DNA of 25,503 nt from an uncultured Gemmiger sp. (GTDB taxonomy: Bacteria > Bacillota > Clostridia > Oscillospirales > Ruminococcaceae), in contig CAKSUQ010000028.1 in NCBI GenBank assembly GCA_934502625.1, positions 1 to 25,503 on the forward strand, written 5' to 3'. The notes under the pieces are model-generated. The model did no database searches and had not been told where the DNA came from. It worked only from the letters and a program-made list of their open reading frames with translations. The translations under genes and the position numbers were made by a program. This document shows, piece after piece, positions 14,459 to 22,570 of the stretch. Position 1 is the stretch's first letter. The number at the start of each line of letters is the position of its first letter.

Positions 14459-16144
14459 ATGATTACTGGCCAGACCTTGCGCGACGCCATTCTTTCCGGC
14501 GCCAACAATATCGCCAATCAGCGCACCCGCGTGGATGAGCTGAACGTTTTCCCCGTGCCGGACGGCGACACCGGCACGAACATGAGCATGACCATCGGCG
14601 CTGCCCGCGCTGAGTTGGAAGCCATGCCCGACACCTGCACCGTGGCCGAGGCCAGCAAGACCGCTGCCTCCGCCATGCTGCGCGGTGCACGCGGTAACTC
14701 CGGCGTTATCACGAGCCTGCTGTTCCGCGGCTTCTCCAAAGCGCTGAAGGACAAGACCGAGGCTTCCGCCGCCGACATCGCCGCTGCTTTGCAGCAGGGC
14801 GTCGAAGGCGCGTACAAGGCTGTCATGAAGCCCACCGAGGGCACGATCCTGACCGTCACCCGTCTGGCCGCCGAGAAGGCTGCCACCTGCACCGAGCTGG
14901 ACGTCCCCGCCATGTGGGATGCCACGCTGCAGGCCGGTCAGGCCGCGCTGGACGATACCCCCAACCTGCTGCCCGTGCTGAAAAAGGCCGGCGTCGTCGA
15001 CGCCGGCGGTCAGGGCATCATGCTGATTTTTGAGGGCATGAAGCAGGTGTTCGACGGCGGCGAGATCGTCGCCAGCGCCGAGGTTGCCGCCAAGCCCAAG
15101 GTGTCCAGCGAGGCCGCAGGCAAGGGCGTCTTCACCGACGACCTGATGAAGGTCGAGGACATCAAGAACGGCTACTGCACCCAGTTCCTGCTGCACAAGG
15201 ACGAGGGTGCCAGCGTTGCCCGTCTGCGCGCGTTTTTGGAGTCCAACGGCGATTCCGTCGTTGTCATCGAGGACGACGACGTCGCGAACTGCCATGTCCA
15301 CACCTCCGACCCCGGCATGATGCTGAGCGAGGCCATCAAGTACGGCTACCTGACGAACTTCAAGATCGAGAACATGCACGAGCAGTTCCTCGCCCGCCAG
15401 AAGCAGGCTAAGGGTTTGGAGAAGCAGGCCGAGGCCGAGGAGAACAAGACGAGCGAGTTCACCTACGCCGCCGTCGACCCGGAGCGCGAGTACGGCTTTG
15501 TGGCTGTGGCCGCCGGTGAGGGCTTGAAGGCCGTGTTCGGCGATCTGGGCGTGGACGCTGTTGTCAGCGGCGGCCAGACGATGAACCCCTCCACCGAGGA
15601 CATTCTGGCCGCGATCCAGAGCGTGCCCGCCAAGACGGTGCTCGTCCTGCCCAACAACAAGAACATCATCATGGCGTCGGAGCAGGCGCAGAAGCTGGCT
15701 GACCGCAAGGTCATCGTGTTGCCCACCCGCACCGTGCCGCAGGGCATGACCGCCATGCTGAACTTTGACCCCGACATGAAGCCGGAGGAGAACGCCGTCG
15801 CGATGATGCAGGCGGCCGACCGCGTCAGCACGGGTCTGATCACCTACGCCGCGCGCGACAGCGAGTTTGACGGCAAGCCCATCAAGAAGGGCGAGATCAT
15901 GGCGCTGGAGAATGGCAAGATCGTCGCCACCGGCACCGACCTTGCCAAGATGACCTACCGTTTAGCGCGCTCGATGAAGAAGAAGGACACCCAGTTCATC
16001 ACGGTCATTTCCGGCTGCGACGTCAGCGACGAGGACGCCGAGAAGACCACCGAGCTGGTGCGCGCCAAGTGCGGCAGCAGTGTCGAGGTCAGTCACATCA
16101 GCGGCGGCCAGCCCGTGTACTACTACATGATCTCTGTGGAGTAA
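14459..16144 (+). CDS. fakA: Fatty acid kinase catalytic subunit FakA (YloV, DAK-like)
   Basis: A 561-residue protein with an N-terminal DhaL-type kinase domain (about 1-200): VDELNVFPVPDGDTGTNMSMT, with metal-binding Asp35, Asp37 and the TN pair, then GARGNSGVITS; a middle domain (about 215-310); and a C-terminal region (about 330-561). In Staphylococcus and others FakA phosphorylates FakB-bound exogenous fatty acids for phospholipid synthesis. No FakB (DegV) gene is present in the window. I chose ATG 14459: GAGGTG lies ten bases upstream and the protein starts MITGQTLRDAI like its family; an in-frame ATG at 14384 is inside yloU and lacks a ribosome site. A terminator follows the stop. Confidence 0.95.
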   Translation: MITGQTLRDAILSGANNIANQRTRVDELNVFPVPDGDTGTNMSMTIGAARAELEAMPDTCTVAEASKTAASAMLRGARGNSGVITSLLFRGFSKALKDKTEASAADIAAALQQGVEGAYKAVMKPTEGTILTVTRLAAEKAATCTELDVPAMWDATLQAGQAALDDTPNLLPVLKKAGVVDAGGQGIMLIFEGMKQVFDGGEIVASAEVAAKPKVSSEAAGKGVFTDDLMKVEDIKNGYCTQFLLHKDEGASVARLRAFLESNGDSVVVIEDDDVANCHVHTSDPGMMLSEAIKYGYLTNFKIENMHEQFLARQKQAKGLEKQAEAEENKTSEFTYAAVDPEREYGFVAVAAGEGLKAVFGDLGVDAVVSGGQTMNPSTEDILAAIQSVPAKTVLVLPNNKNIIMASEQAQKLADRKVIVLPTRTVPQGMTAMLNFDPDMKPEENAVAMMQAADRVSTGLITYAARDSEFDGKPIKKGEIMALENGKIVATGTDLAKMTYRLARSMKKKDTQFITVISGCDVSDEDAEKTTELVRAKCGSSVEVSHISGGQPVYYYMISVE

Positions 16145-16163
16145 TCCGGACGTTATAACATTC

Positions 16164-16203
16164 AAAAGGCGAATTTGGGGAACGAACCGAGTTCGCCTTT
16201 TTT
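16164..16203 (+). terminator. Intrinsic terminator between fakA and recG
   Basis: AAAAGGCGAA (16164-16173) pairs with TTCGCCTTTT (16192-16201) and is followed by further T residues. The loop is long (18 bases), so termination may be partial; no clear recG promoter was seen, so read-through probably supplies recG. Confidence 0.75.
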
Positions 16204-16257
16204 GGTATATTTGCAAAATTTTACCCATCCATTCTTCACGAAAGGAGGTCGCCTACT

Positions 16258-18300
16258 ATGCCCACCATCAATGATTCCATCCAATACCTCAAGGGCGTTG
16301 GCCCGGCGTTTGCGAAAAAATTTGAAAAACTCGGCATCCGCACCATCCGCGACCTGCTTTTGTGCTACCCGCGCAAATACATCGACTACACCCAGCCCTA
16401 CACCATCGTGGCCGCGCCCTACGACGTCGAATGCTGCGTCCGCGCCACCGTGCTGCAAAAGGAACCCGCGCGCCGCATCAAGGGCGGGCGGGTGCTGAAC
16501 CGCGTGCTGGCCGCCGACGATTCCGGCATTCTGGCGCTGTCGTGGTTCAATGCGCCCTACGCCGCCGACAAGCTCGTGGTGGGGGAGAGCTACTATTTTG
16601 AAGGCCGCATCGGCGGCGCAATGACCCGGCGCGAGCTGCTGCACCCGCTGGTGCGCACCGAAACGCAGGTCGCGGCCTGCCCGTTTGTGGCCGTCTACCC
16701 CGGCACCGACGGCCTGCCCGCCAGCCGCCATGCGGCCTGCGCCCATACGGCACTCGCCTTTGTCGACGAGCTGGCCGACCCGCTGCCGCCCGAACTTCTG
16801 ACCCGCTATCGTATGCCCACCAAGGCCGACGCCGTGCGGGGCATCCATGCGCCGCGCAGCAGCGAAGACCTTGCCGCCGCGCGCCGCCGCCTGATCTTTG
16901 AGGAGCTGTACCTTTTACAAATCGGCATCTTCCTGCTGCGCAGTCACGGTCGCCGCAAAACCAGCGCACCGATGCACCCGCGCGACCTCGCGCCGTTCTG
17001 GCGCAGCTTGCCGTACCCGCCCACCGGTGCGCAGAGGCGCTCGACTGAGGAGATCGTGGCCGATCTCTGCGGCGACATGCCGATGAACCGCCTTTTGCAG
17101 GGCGACGTCGGCAGCGGCAAAACGCTGGTGGCGGCGGCAGCCATCTGGTTCGCCGCGCAAAACGGCTGGCAAAGCGCGATGCTTGCGCCGACGGAAATTC
17201 TCGCCCGGCAGCATGCCGCAACGCTGGCCGACCGGCTGGAGCCCTTCGGCGTCAACGTCACGCTGCTGGTCGGCGGCATGAAGGCCAAAGAAAAACGCAT
17301 CGCACTGGAGGCCATCGCCGACGGGCGGGCAAATTTGGTCGTAGGTACGCACGCCGTGCTGACCGACACCGTCGAATTCAAAAACCTCGGCCTTGCCATC
17401 GTGGACGAGCAGCACCGCTTCGGCGTGCGCCAGCGCGGCTTACTGGCGGGCAAGGCGCAAAGCCCGCACCTGCTTGTCATGAGCGCCACACCCATCCCGC
17501 GCACGCTGGGGCTGTTGATGTACGGCGACCTTGACGTCTCGGTGCTCGATGAGCTGCCGCCCGGCCGCAAGCCGATCAAAACATGGTTCATCACCGGCAA
17601 AAAGCGCCGCGACATGTACGGCTTTTTGGACAAGCAGATTGCAGCCGGGCATCAGGTGTACATCGTCTGCCCGGCCATCGAGGAAAACGAGGCCATGGGC
17701 GATTTGCAGGCCGTGACGACCTACTACACCGAGACGGCCTGCGCGCTGCTGCCCAACCGCCGCATCGGGCTTTTGCACGGCAAGATGAAGCCAAAAGAAA
17801 AAGACGACGTCATGTTGAAATTCAAGGCAGGCGAGCTGGACGTGCTCGTCTCGACGACGGTCATCGAGGTCGGCGTCGACGTGCCGAACGCGACGGTCAT
17901 GGTGATCGAGAACGCCGAGCGGTTCGGCCTGTCGGCACTGCACCAGCTGCGCGGCCGCGTCGGGCGCGGTGCGGCGGATTCCTGCTGCATTCTGATTTCC
18001 GACAACGGCAACGAGTCGGTGAGGGAGCGGCTGCAATTCTTGTGCCGCACGTCGGACGGCTTCGCCGTGGCGAAGTATGATTTGGAGACGCGCGGCCCCG
18101 GCGATTTCTTCGGTTCGGCACAGCACGGTCTGCCGACGCTGCGGGTGGCCGATCTTGTGCAGGACACCCGCACGCTGCACGTAGCGCAGGACGAGGCCAA
18201 AGCGCTGCTAGCAAAAGACCCGAATCTCATCGACCCGGCACACCGGGCATTGTCGGACGAGGTGGAGCGGCTGTTCGAGACCGCCGGGACAATGAATTAG
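16258..18300 (+). CDS. recG: ATP-dependent DNA helicase RecG
   Basis: A 680-residue superfamily 2 helicase. It begins with the wedge/OB region (SIQYLKGVGPAFAKKFEKLGI, about 7-160) that binds branched DNA, then the helicase core: Walker A GDVGSGKT at about 282-289, motif II DEQHRFGV at about 383, and the RecG C-terminal motifs STTVIEVGVDVPNATVM and QLRGRVGRG at about 535-570, followed by the TSDGFAVAKYDLETRGPGD segment. RecG remodels stalled replication forks and Holliday junctions. Length matches the family (~680-700). AAAGGAGGTC seven bases before the ATG is the best ribosome site in this region. The yloU-fakA-recG order is usual in Firmicutes, where serine dehydratase genes can lie between; they are missing here. 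Confidence 0.97.
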   Translation: MPTINDSIQYLKGVGPAFAKKFEKLGIRTIRDLLLCYPRKYIDYTQPYTIVAAPYDVECCVRATVLQKEPARRIKGGRVLNRVLAADDSGILALSWFNAPYAADKLVVGESYYFEGRIGGAMTRRELLHPLVRTETQVAACPFVAVYPGTDGLPASRHAACAHTALAFVDELADPLPPELLTRYRMPTKADAVRGIHAPRSSEDLAAARRRLIFEELYLLQIGIFLLRSHGRRKTSAPMHPRDLAPFWRSLPYPPTGAQRRSTEEIVADLCGDMPMNRLLQGDVGSGKTLVAAAAIWFAAQNGWQSAMLAPTEILARQHAATLADRLEPFGVNVTLLVGGMKAKEKRIALEAIADGRANLVVGTHAVLTDTVEFKNLGLAIVDEQHRFGVRQRGLLAGKAQSPHLLVMSATPIPRTLGLLMYGDLDVSVLDELPPGRKPIKTWFITGKKRRDMYGFLDKQIAAGHQVYIVCPAIEENEAMGDLQAVTTYYTETACALLPNRRIGLLHGKMKPKEKDDVMLKFKAGELDVLVSTTVIEVGVDVPNATVMVIENAERFGLSALHQLRGRVGRGAADSCCILISDNGNESVRERLQFLCRTSDGFAVAKYDLETRGPGDFFGSAQHGLPTLRVADLVQDTRTLHVAQDEAKALLAKDPNLIDPAHRALSDEVERLFETAGTMN

Positions 18301-18312
18301 TGCTGCACTCTC

Positions 18313-18454
18313 TGTAGGGGTCGGGCATGCCCGACCCGCAGTTTTACGGTTGTCGCCCCTTTTCCGGTTGCGCTGTAGGGAGGGGTCTTGACCCCTCCGC
18401 GGCGGCCTGAGGGCAGGCCGCCCTACAATCTCCCGGAAAGTGCCGCCCCCTACA
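18313..18454. repeat. Composite palindromic element with TGTAGGGG ends
   Basis: TGTAGGGG (18313-18320) and CCCCTACA (18447-18454) form 8-base inverted ends. Inside are a perfect 20-base palindrome (18318-18337) and a nested 54-base unit, TGTAGGG (18374-18380) to CCCTACA (18421-18427), that encloses two GC-rich hairpins (18379-18398 and 18401-18422), a cruciform-like three-way junction. No gene lies in it. Intergenic repeats opening GTAGGGG are, as I recall, common in gut Clostridia; origin and function are unknown to me. Confidence 0.65.
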
Positions 18455-18507
18455 AGCGCGCACACCGCAAACTTTCTTTTTTATCCCTTTTATTTTCCCG
18501 CAAAGTT

Positions 18508-18516
18508 TGGTATACT
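18508..18516 (+). promoter_or_regulatory. Extended -10 promoter of the carboxypeptidase gene
   Basis: TG-G-TATACT (18508-18516) is an extended -10 element; no good -35 box is present 16-18 bases upstream. It lies 27 bases before the ATG. Confidence 0.65.
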
Positions 18517-18542
18517 GATAGGTAACTTTACAAAGGAATCCT

Positions 18543-19871
18543 ATGCCTATGAAAAAATTCTGCGCGATTTTATTTTCCTTCGTGCTGGTATTGATGCTGG
18601 CGCTGCCTGTCGCGGCGGAAGGGGAGGGCGCTGCCCTCTCTGACAGTGCCCCCGCGCTGACCGCCCCGGCCGGGTATGTCGTCAACCTCGACACGAACAT
18701 CGTCGTGTACGAGAAAAACAGCGAGACGCCGCTCTCCGCCGCCAGCCTGACAAAGCTGATGACGACGCTGCTGCTGCTGGAAAACTATCAGGATCAGCTC
18801 GACGCCATCTCCGTGACCGCGCCCAGCTATGTCTACGACCTGATCTGGGAGCAGAGCACGAACGCCTCCTCCGCCGACATCCGCCGGGGCGAGACCCAGA
18901 GCCTGCGCAACCTGCTGTACGCCATGCTGCTGCCCAGCGGCAACGAGGCCGCCTACATCGTGGCCGACTACATGAGCGGCGGCAGCATCGACAACTTCGT
19001 CGCCATGATGAACGACGAGGCCGCCGCCGTCGGCTGCACCGGCACGACCTTCGTCGACCCCTGCGGCCTGAACCCCAACAATGTCACAACGGCGCGGGAC
19101 ATGTACCTGATCCTGCGGGCGCTGACCTCCTACGACGTCTTTGCCACGGTCATCGGCACGTCCAGCTACGACATGGGCACGAACGACCGCTACACGACGC
19201 CCGGCACCTATATTATCCAGACCACCGACAAGCTGATCACCAGCAGCAGCTATCACCGCGACTACACCAAGGGCGGCAAGACCGGCAGTCTGGGCGAGTG
19301 GCAGAACTTCGCGGGCTGGCACAGTCAGGACGGCGAGAGCTACATCAGCGTACTGCTGAACGTACCGATGGACACCGACGCCGACGGCGGCCGCCCCGCG
19401 CTGCTGGAAACCGGCACATTGATGGATTGGGTGTTCGACACCTACACCATCGCCCCTGCGCTGGACACGACCCAGCCCATCACCGAGGTGCGGGTCGCCT
19501 ACTCGACGCAAGCCGACACCGTCATGCTGTACCCGGCTGACAATATGATGACCCTGCTGCCCAAGGAGGGCGGCGCAGCCCTGACCGAGCAGGTCTTCAA
19601 CGTGCCGGACGAGTTGGGCGCGCCCATCAAGCAGGGCGACATTGTGGGCACCGTCACACTGACGATCCAAGGCGACACCATCGGCACAGCTGACCTCATC
19701 GCGGGCAGCGACGTGGAGCGCAATCAGGTTTTGTACACGATTTCCCGCGTGAGCCTTTTTTTTTCAAGCACATATTTCAAAGTCGTCGTTATCCTGACGA
19801 TGCTGGTCGTCGGCGCGTATCTGATCTTCGCCGTAGGCCGCATCCTGCGCATCTGGAGCAAGGAAGTCTGA
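18543..19871 (+). CDS. D-alanyl-D-alanine carboxypeptidase (DacF / PBP5 type)
   Basis: A 442-residue exported serine DD-peptidase. A signal peptide (about 1-26, ends PVAA|EG) is followed by the peptidase S11 domain with all three active-site motifs: SLTK (Ser68, Lys71), PSGN (Ser132-Gly-Asn134) and KTG (246-248 in GGKTGSLGE). A PBP5-C-like beta domain (about 300-390) and a C-terminal TM helix (about 412-435) follow, where classical PBP5 has an amphipathic anchor. It trims the terminal D-Ala from peptidoglycan stem peptides and so controls cross-linking. AAAGGA lies five bases before ATG 18543; a second ATG at 18549 is possible. A run of nine T (19756-19764) lies just before the anchor. Confidence 0.95.
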   Translation: MPMKKFCAILFSFVLVLMLALPVAAEGEGAALSDSAPALTAPAGYVVNLDTNIVVYEKNSETPLSAASLTKLMTTLLLLENYQDQLDAISVTAPSYVYDLIWEQSTNASSADIRRGETQSLRNLLYAMLLPSGNEAAYIVADYMSGGSIDNFVAMMNDEAAAVGCTGTTFVDPCGLNPNNVTTARDMYLILRALTSYDVFATVIGTSSYDMGTNDRYTTPGTYIIQTTDKLITSSSYHRDYTKGGKTGSLGEWQNFAGWHSQDGESYISVLLNVPMDTDADGGRPALLETGTLMDWVFDTYTIAPALDTTQPITEVRVAYSTQADTVMLYPADNMMTLLPKEGGAALTEQVFNVPDELGAPIKQGDIVGTVTLTIQGDTIGTADLIAGSDVERNQVLYTISRVSLFFSSTYFKVVVILTMLVVGAYLIFAVGRILRIWSKEV

Positions 19872-19879
19872 TTCTGTTA

Positions 19880-19901
19880 TACGGCGGCGCTGCCGCCTGT
19901 A
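19880..19901. repeat. GC-rich hairpin between dac and pncB
   Basis: TAC-GGCGGC pairs with GCCGCC-T-GTA around GCT, nine pairs with one bulged T. No T tract follows, so it is not a clear terminator. It lies nine bases after the dac stop codon. Confidence 0.45.
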
Positions 19902-19956
19902 CGCCCACCGGAACGCCCGATGAGCGGTAATACAATCCCACAGGAGGGTTTTTACC

Positions 19957-21402
19957 ATGTTGGATGTAAAACGCAACCTTACCACTATGACCGATTTTTA
20001 CGAGCTGACGATGTCGGCGGGCTATCTGGACGAGGGCTATGTCGACAAGATCGCCGTCTTTGATATGTTCTTCCGCCGTGTGCCGGACGGCGGCGGCTAC
20101 GCCATCATGGCCGGTCTGCAGCAGTTCATCGATGCGGTCGACCATCTGAAATTCACCGACGAGGACATCGAATACCTGCGCTCGACGAAGGCGTTCGACG
20201 AGAAATTCCTCACCTACCTGAAGAATTTCCAGCTGCACTGCAACATCTGGGCGATTGAAGAGGGCATGCCCATCTTCCCGCAGGAGCCTATCGTCACCGT
20301 GGAAGGCCCCGCCATCGAGTGCCAGCTGCTGGAAACGCTGCTGCTTGTCACCTTCAATCACCAGTGCCTGATCGCCACCAAGGCGAACCGCATCGTGCGC
20401 TCCGCCGCCGGCCGCCCGGTCATGGAGTTCGGCGCACGCCGCGCCCAAGGCTACGACGCTGCCTACTTCGGCGCGCGCGCGTCCTACATCGGCGGCTGCG
20501 GCTCGACGTCCTGCGTCATGGCAGCGCGCGACTTCGGTATCCCGGCCTCCGGCACGATGGCACACAGCTGGGTGCAGATGTTCCCGACCGAGTACGACGC
20601 CTTCAAGAAATACGCCGAGATGTACCCCGACGCCTGCGTGCTGCTGGTGGACACCTACAACGTGCTGCGCCACGGTGTGCCCGACGCCATCAAGGTCTTT
20701 GACGAGGTGCTCAAGCCCATGGGCAAGCGCCCGAAGGGCATCCGCATCGACTCCGGCGATATTGCCTACCTGTCCAAGAAGGCTCGCAAGATGCTGGACG
20801 AGGCCGGTTACCCCGACTGCACGATCTGCGCGTCGAACTCTCTGGATGAGTACATTGTCCGCGACCTGATTTTGCAGGGTGCGCGGGTCGACAGCTTCGG
20901 CATCGGCGAGAACATGATTACCGCCAAGAGCGACCCCGTGTTCGGCGGCGTCTATAAGCTGGCCGCCGTCAAGGAGGACGACGGCAGCTACACCCCGAAG
21001 ATGAAGCTGTCCGAGTCCGCCGAGAAGATGACGATTCCCTGCCTGAAAAAGGTCTGGCGTATCTACGATCAGGACGGCAAAGCCATGGCCGACCTCATCA
21101 CGATGGCCGACGAGCAGGTCGAGACCCAGCACGGCATCACGCTGTTTGACCCCATCGAGACGTGGAAAGAGTGCACCTACGTCAACTGCACGGCGCGCTG
21201 CCTGTCCACCCCGATCTACGAGAACGGCAAGCGCGTCTACCAGTCGCCCGATCTGAACGACATCAAGAAGTTCTGCAAGGCGCAGGTCGGCACACTGTGG
21301 GACGAGGTCAAGCGCTTCGAGAACCCGCACCGCTACTACGTTGACCTGAGCCAGAAGCTGTGGGATACGAGAAGCTCCCTGCTGAAGAAGCTGTCGAAGT
21401 AA
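19957..21402 (+). CDS. pncB: Nicotinate phosphoribosyltransferase
   Basis: A 481-residue enzyme of the NAD salvage pathway that makes nicotinate mononucleotide from nicotinate and PRPP. It starts NLTTMTDFYELTMSAGY, as in the Firmicutes-type family, and shows the EFGARRAQGYDAA segment, GTMAHSWVQMF with the catalytic-region His, RIDSGDIAYLSKKAR, and the phosphate-binding FGIGENMITAKSDPVFGGVYK. Length fits the ~480-residue form. AGGAGGG lies eight bases before the ATG. Only 85 bases separate it from the carboxypeptidase gene; no strong promoter was seen between them, so they may share a transcript, but no functional tie is evident. Confidence 0.95.
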   Translation: MLDVKRNLTTMTDFYELTMSAGYLDEGYVDKIAVFDMFFRRVPDGGGYAIMAGLQQFIDAVDHLKFTDEDIEYLRSTKAFDEKFLTYLKNFQLHCNIWAIEEGMPIFPQEPIVTVEGPAIECQLLETLLLVTFNHQCLIATKANRIVRSAAGRPVMEFGARRAQGYDAAYFGARASYIGGCGSTSCVMAARDFGIPASGTMAHSWVQMFPTEYDAFKKYAEMYPDACVLLVDTYNVLRHGVPDAIKVFDEVLKPMGKRPKGIRIDSGDIAYLSKKARKMLDEAGYPDCTICASNSLDEYIVRDLILQGARVDSFGIGENMITAKSDPVFGGVYKLAAVKEDDGSYTPKMKLSESAEKMTIPCLKKVWRIYDQDGKAMADLITMADEQVETQHGITLFDPIETWKECTYVNCTARCLSTPIYENGKRVYQSPDLNDIKKFCKAQVGTLWDEVKRFENPHRYYVDLSQKLWDTRSSLLKKLSK

Positions 21403-21408
21403 TCCTTT

Positions 21409-21559
21409 GGCTTCCCCTTGGGGGGAAGCTGCCGCCCGCAGGCGGCTGATGAGGGGCGGATTTGCCTTGATTGCCCTTCAATGGGAAGCTACGGAGACGC
21501 CGCCCCTCATCCGTCTGCGGTCGGAGCCGCAGACACCTTCCCCCAAGGGGGAAGGCTTT
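21409..21559. repeat. MITE-like structured intergenic repeat, copy B
   Basis: The layout is as in copy A (1907-2052): an opening GGCTTCCCC hairpin, GCTG, a hairpin, CTGATGAGGGG, a variable centre, GCCCCTCATCCG, a hairpin, CACCTTCCCC and a closing GGGGGAAGGCTTT. The two inner hairpins have other sequences than in copy A (here CCGCC-CGCA-GGCGG, and GTCTGCGG with CCGCAGAC) but pair equally well. It follows the pncB stop by six bases and may also serve as its transcription end. Confidence 0.75.
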
Positions 21560-21605
21560 CCCAGCCCAAAATTTTCCGTTAACCTTACAATTCGGTTACA
21601 ATCAT

Positions 21606-21649
21606 TTCCCCCTGCACATACTGTCTCCATACAGCTTGTGCAGGGGGAA
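21606..21649 (+). promoter_or_regulatory. Hairpin that sequesters the ribosome binding site of the CmpB-like gene
   Basis: A perfect 13-bp stem (21606-21618 with 21637-21649) encloses an 18-base apical part that has its own CTGT/ACAG stem. The 3' arm contains AGGGGG (21642-21647), the only ribosome binding site for the ATG at 21655. The start would be masked while the hairpin is folded, so translation could depend on a ligand, protein, temperature or co-transcriptional timing. It matches no riboswitch class I know. Confidence 0.6.
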
Positions 21650-21654
21650 TTTGT

Positions 21655-22050
21655 ATGCTGGATCACTTTTTTCTGTTTTTGCTGGGCGGCGGGGGCTATA
21701 CTGCGCTGGAGCTGGCGTGGCGCGGCACGACCCACTGGACGATGTTCGCGGCGGGCGGGGCGTGCCTCTGCCTGCTGCAAACGCTGGCCGACCGGCCGCT
21801 GCCGCTGGCGGGGGCGGCTGCCGTCGGCGCGGCGGGGGTCAGCGGGCTGGAGCTGGCCGTTGGCGCGGCCTGCCGCAGCCTGCTGCACACCGAGGTCTGG
21901 GACTACGCCGACGAATGGGGGAATCTGGCCGGGCTTGTCTGCCCGCGCTACACGTTTTACTGGTTTTTACTCTGCGGATGGGTCATCTTCGTGCTGCGGG
22001 GCGTTGAAAGTACCGTTTATCACCCTCAAAAAGTGCCGTCCGAAGGTTGA
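21655..22050 (+). CDS. Small membrane protein, putative ABC-transporter type IV (CmpB, PF06541-like)
   Basis: A 131-residue membrane protein with about four hydrophobic segments. The N-terminal LELAWRGTTHWTMFAAGG and the later EVWDYADEWGNLAGLVCPRY followed by TFYWFLL match the pattern of the putative ABC-transporter type IV family, in which a W-x-Y, N-x-x-G, I/V-C-P series precedes a Trp-rich helix. No ABC ATPase gene is adjacent and the name of the family is itself tentative, so function is unknown. The start is fixed by family N-terminus and by AGGGGG seven bases upstream, which is locked in the hairpin 21606-21649. A weak TACAAT (21597-21602) may be the -10 box. Confidence 0.8.
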   Translation: MLDHFFLFLLGGGGYTALELAWRGTTHWTMFAAGGACLCLLQTLADRPLPLAGAAAVGAAGVSGLELAVGAACRSLLHTEVWDYADEWGNLAGLVCPRYTFYWFLLCGWVIFVLRGVESTVYHPQKVPSEG

Positions 22051-22075
22051 AGTCCAAATTATCGTACTTTCCGTA

Positions 22076-22084
22076 TGGTATAAT
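22076..22084 (+). promoter_or_regulatory. Extended -10 promoter of the 37-codon gene
   Basis: TG-G-TATAAT at 22076-22084 is a perfect extended -10 element, 34 bases before the ATG at 22119. It lies inside the longer open frame that starts at 22047, which rules out that earlier start for this transcript. Confidence 0.7.
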
Positions 22085-22118
22085 AAAAACATACCAAACA
22101 GGAAAGGCGGTACACACC

Positions 22119-22232
22119 ATGACCCAGCAGTTTCGTTACGTCGGCGGCCATATCGAGGTCTTCACCGAATCCGGCGAGTTTCTTTTCTCGGCCGACACCA
22201 TGCAGGAGGCATGGGCAGAACTGTTCGCTTGA
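22119..22232 (+). CDS. Small conserved-looking protein, 37 residues, unknown function
   Basis: The 37-residue product starts MTQQFRYVGGHIEVFTESGE and ends AWAELFA. It looks like a real small protein: a beta-strand-like YVGGHIEVF and a predicted terminal helix (DTMQEAWAELF), no membrane segment, and a ribosome site GGAAAGG (22102-22108) ten bases before ATG 22119. It has its own extended -10 promoter. No family is recognised. A role as a regulator subunit or toxin/antitoxin partner is not supported by anything visible. Confidence 0.6.
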   Translation: MTQQFRYVGGHIEVFTESGEFLFSADTMQEAWAELFA

Positions 22233-22294
22233 CGCGCACACCCGCATCGCCATTATGTACACTATGCCGAAATTGTGGAAAATATACAAATAGA

Positions 22295-22314
22295 TTTTGT
22301 AAGTTTGTACAAAA
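22295..22314. promoter_or_regulatory. Dyad TTTTGTA-N6-TACAAAA, operator-like
   Basis: A perfect 7-bp inverted repeat with a 6-base centre lies six bases upstream of a consensus -35 box. Its size and place suit a dimeric regulator. The TTTGTAC core also occurs in the direct repeats before the MMPL operon (2055-2097). Confidence 0.4.
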
Positions 22315-22320
22315 TGCAGC

Positions 22321-22349
22321 TTGCAAAAGTCGCACCTTTCGCATATAAT
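22321..22349 (+). promoter_or_regulatory. Consensus promoter of the 45-codon gene
   Basis: TTGCAA (22321-22326) and TATAAT (22344-22349) are 17 bases apart. Transcription would start near 22356 and end at the terminator 22571-22614, giving a transcript of about 255 nt. Confidence 0.85.
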
Positions 22350-22422
22350 AAAGACAAAGGAAGGGAAGTGAAAGACCTCCCGGAATCGTTTGCCCTACAT
22401 TACGAAAGGAGATGGGGTTGCA

Positions 22423-22560
22423 ATGTTGAAGCTGCACACTTTAGCCGAATGGATGCATGGTTTCTTGGAGCCGGAGCGTCCCTACGGGCTGCCCGATGAT
22501 GTTTACAATGACGTGATCCCGTCGGGCGTTCACAGTTACAATCGCAACGATCTGCTGTAA
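22423..22560 (+). CDS. Small protein, 45 residues, unknown function
   Basis: ATG 22423 opens 45 codons (MLKLHTLAEWMHGFLEPERP at the start, SYNRNDLL at the end) closed by TAA 22558-22560. AAGGAG lies 11 bases upstream. The gene sits alone between a consensus promoter and a strong terminator, so a short transcript is certainly made. The protein is not hydrophobic and matches no family I know. A competing GTG frame, 22368-22499 (43 codons, VKDLPESFALHYERRWGCNV at the start), overlaps it in another frame; either, both or neither could be translated, and the transcript might act as RNA. Confidence 0.5.
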   Translation: MLKLHTLAEWMHGFLEPERPYGLPDDVYNDVIPSGVHSYNRNDLL

Positions 22561-22570
22561 AACCTTCCAC

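Noticed and set aside
22047..22118. Earlier ATG for the 37-residue protein
   Set aside because: The promoter -10 box at 22079-22084 lies downstream of it, and a ribosome site directly precedes ATG 22119.
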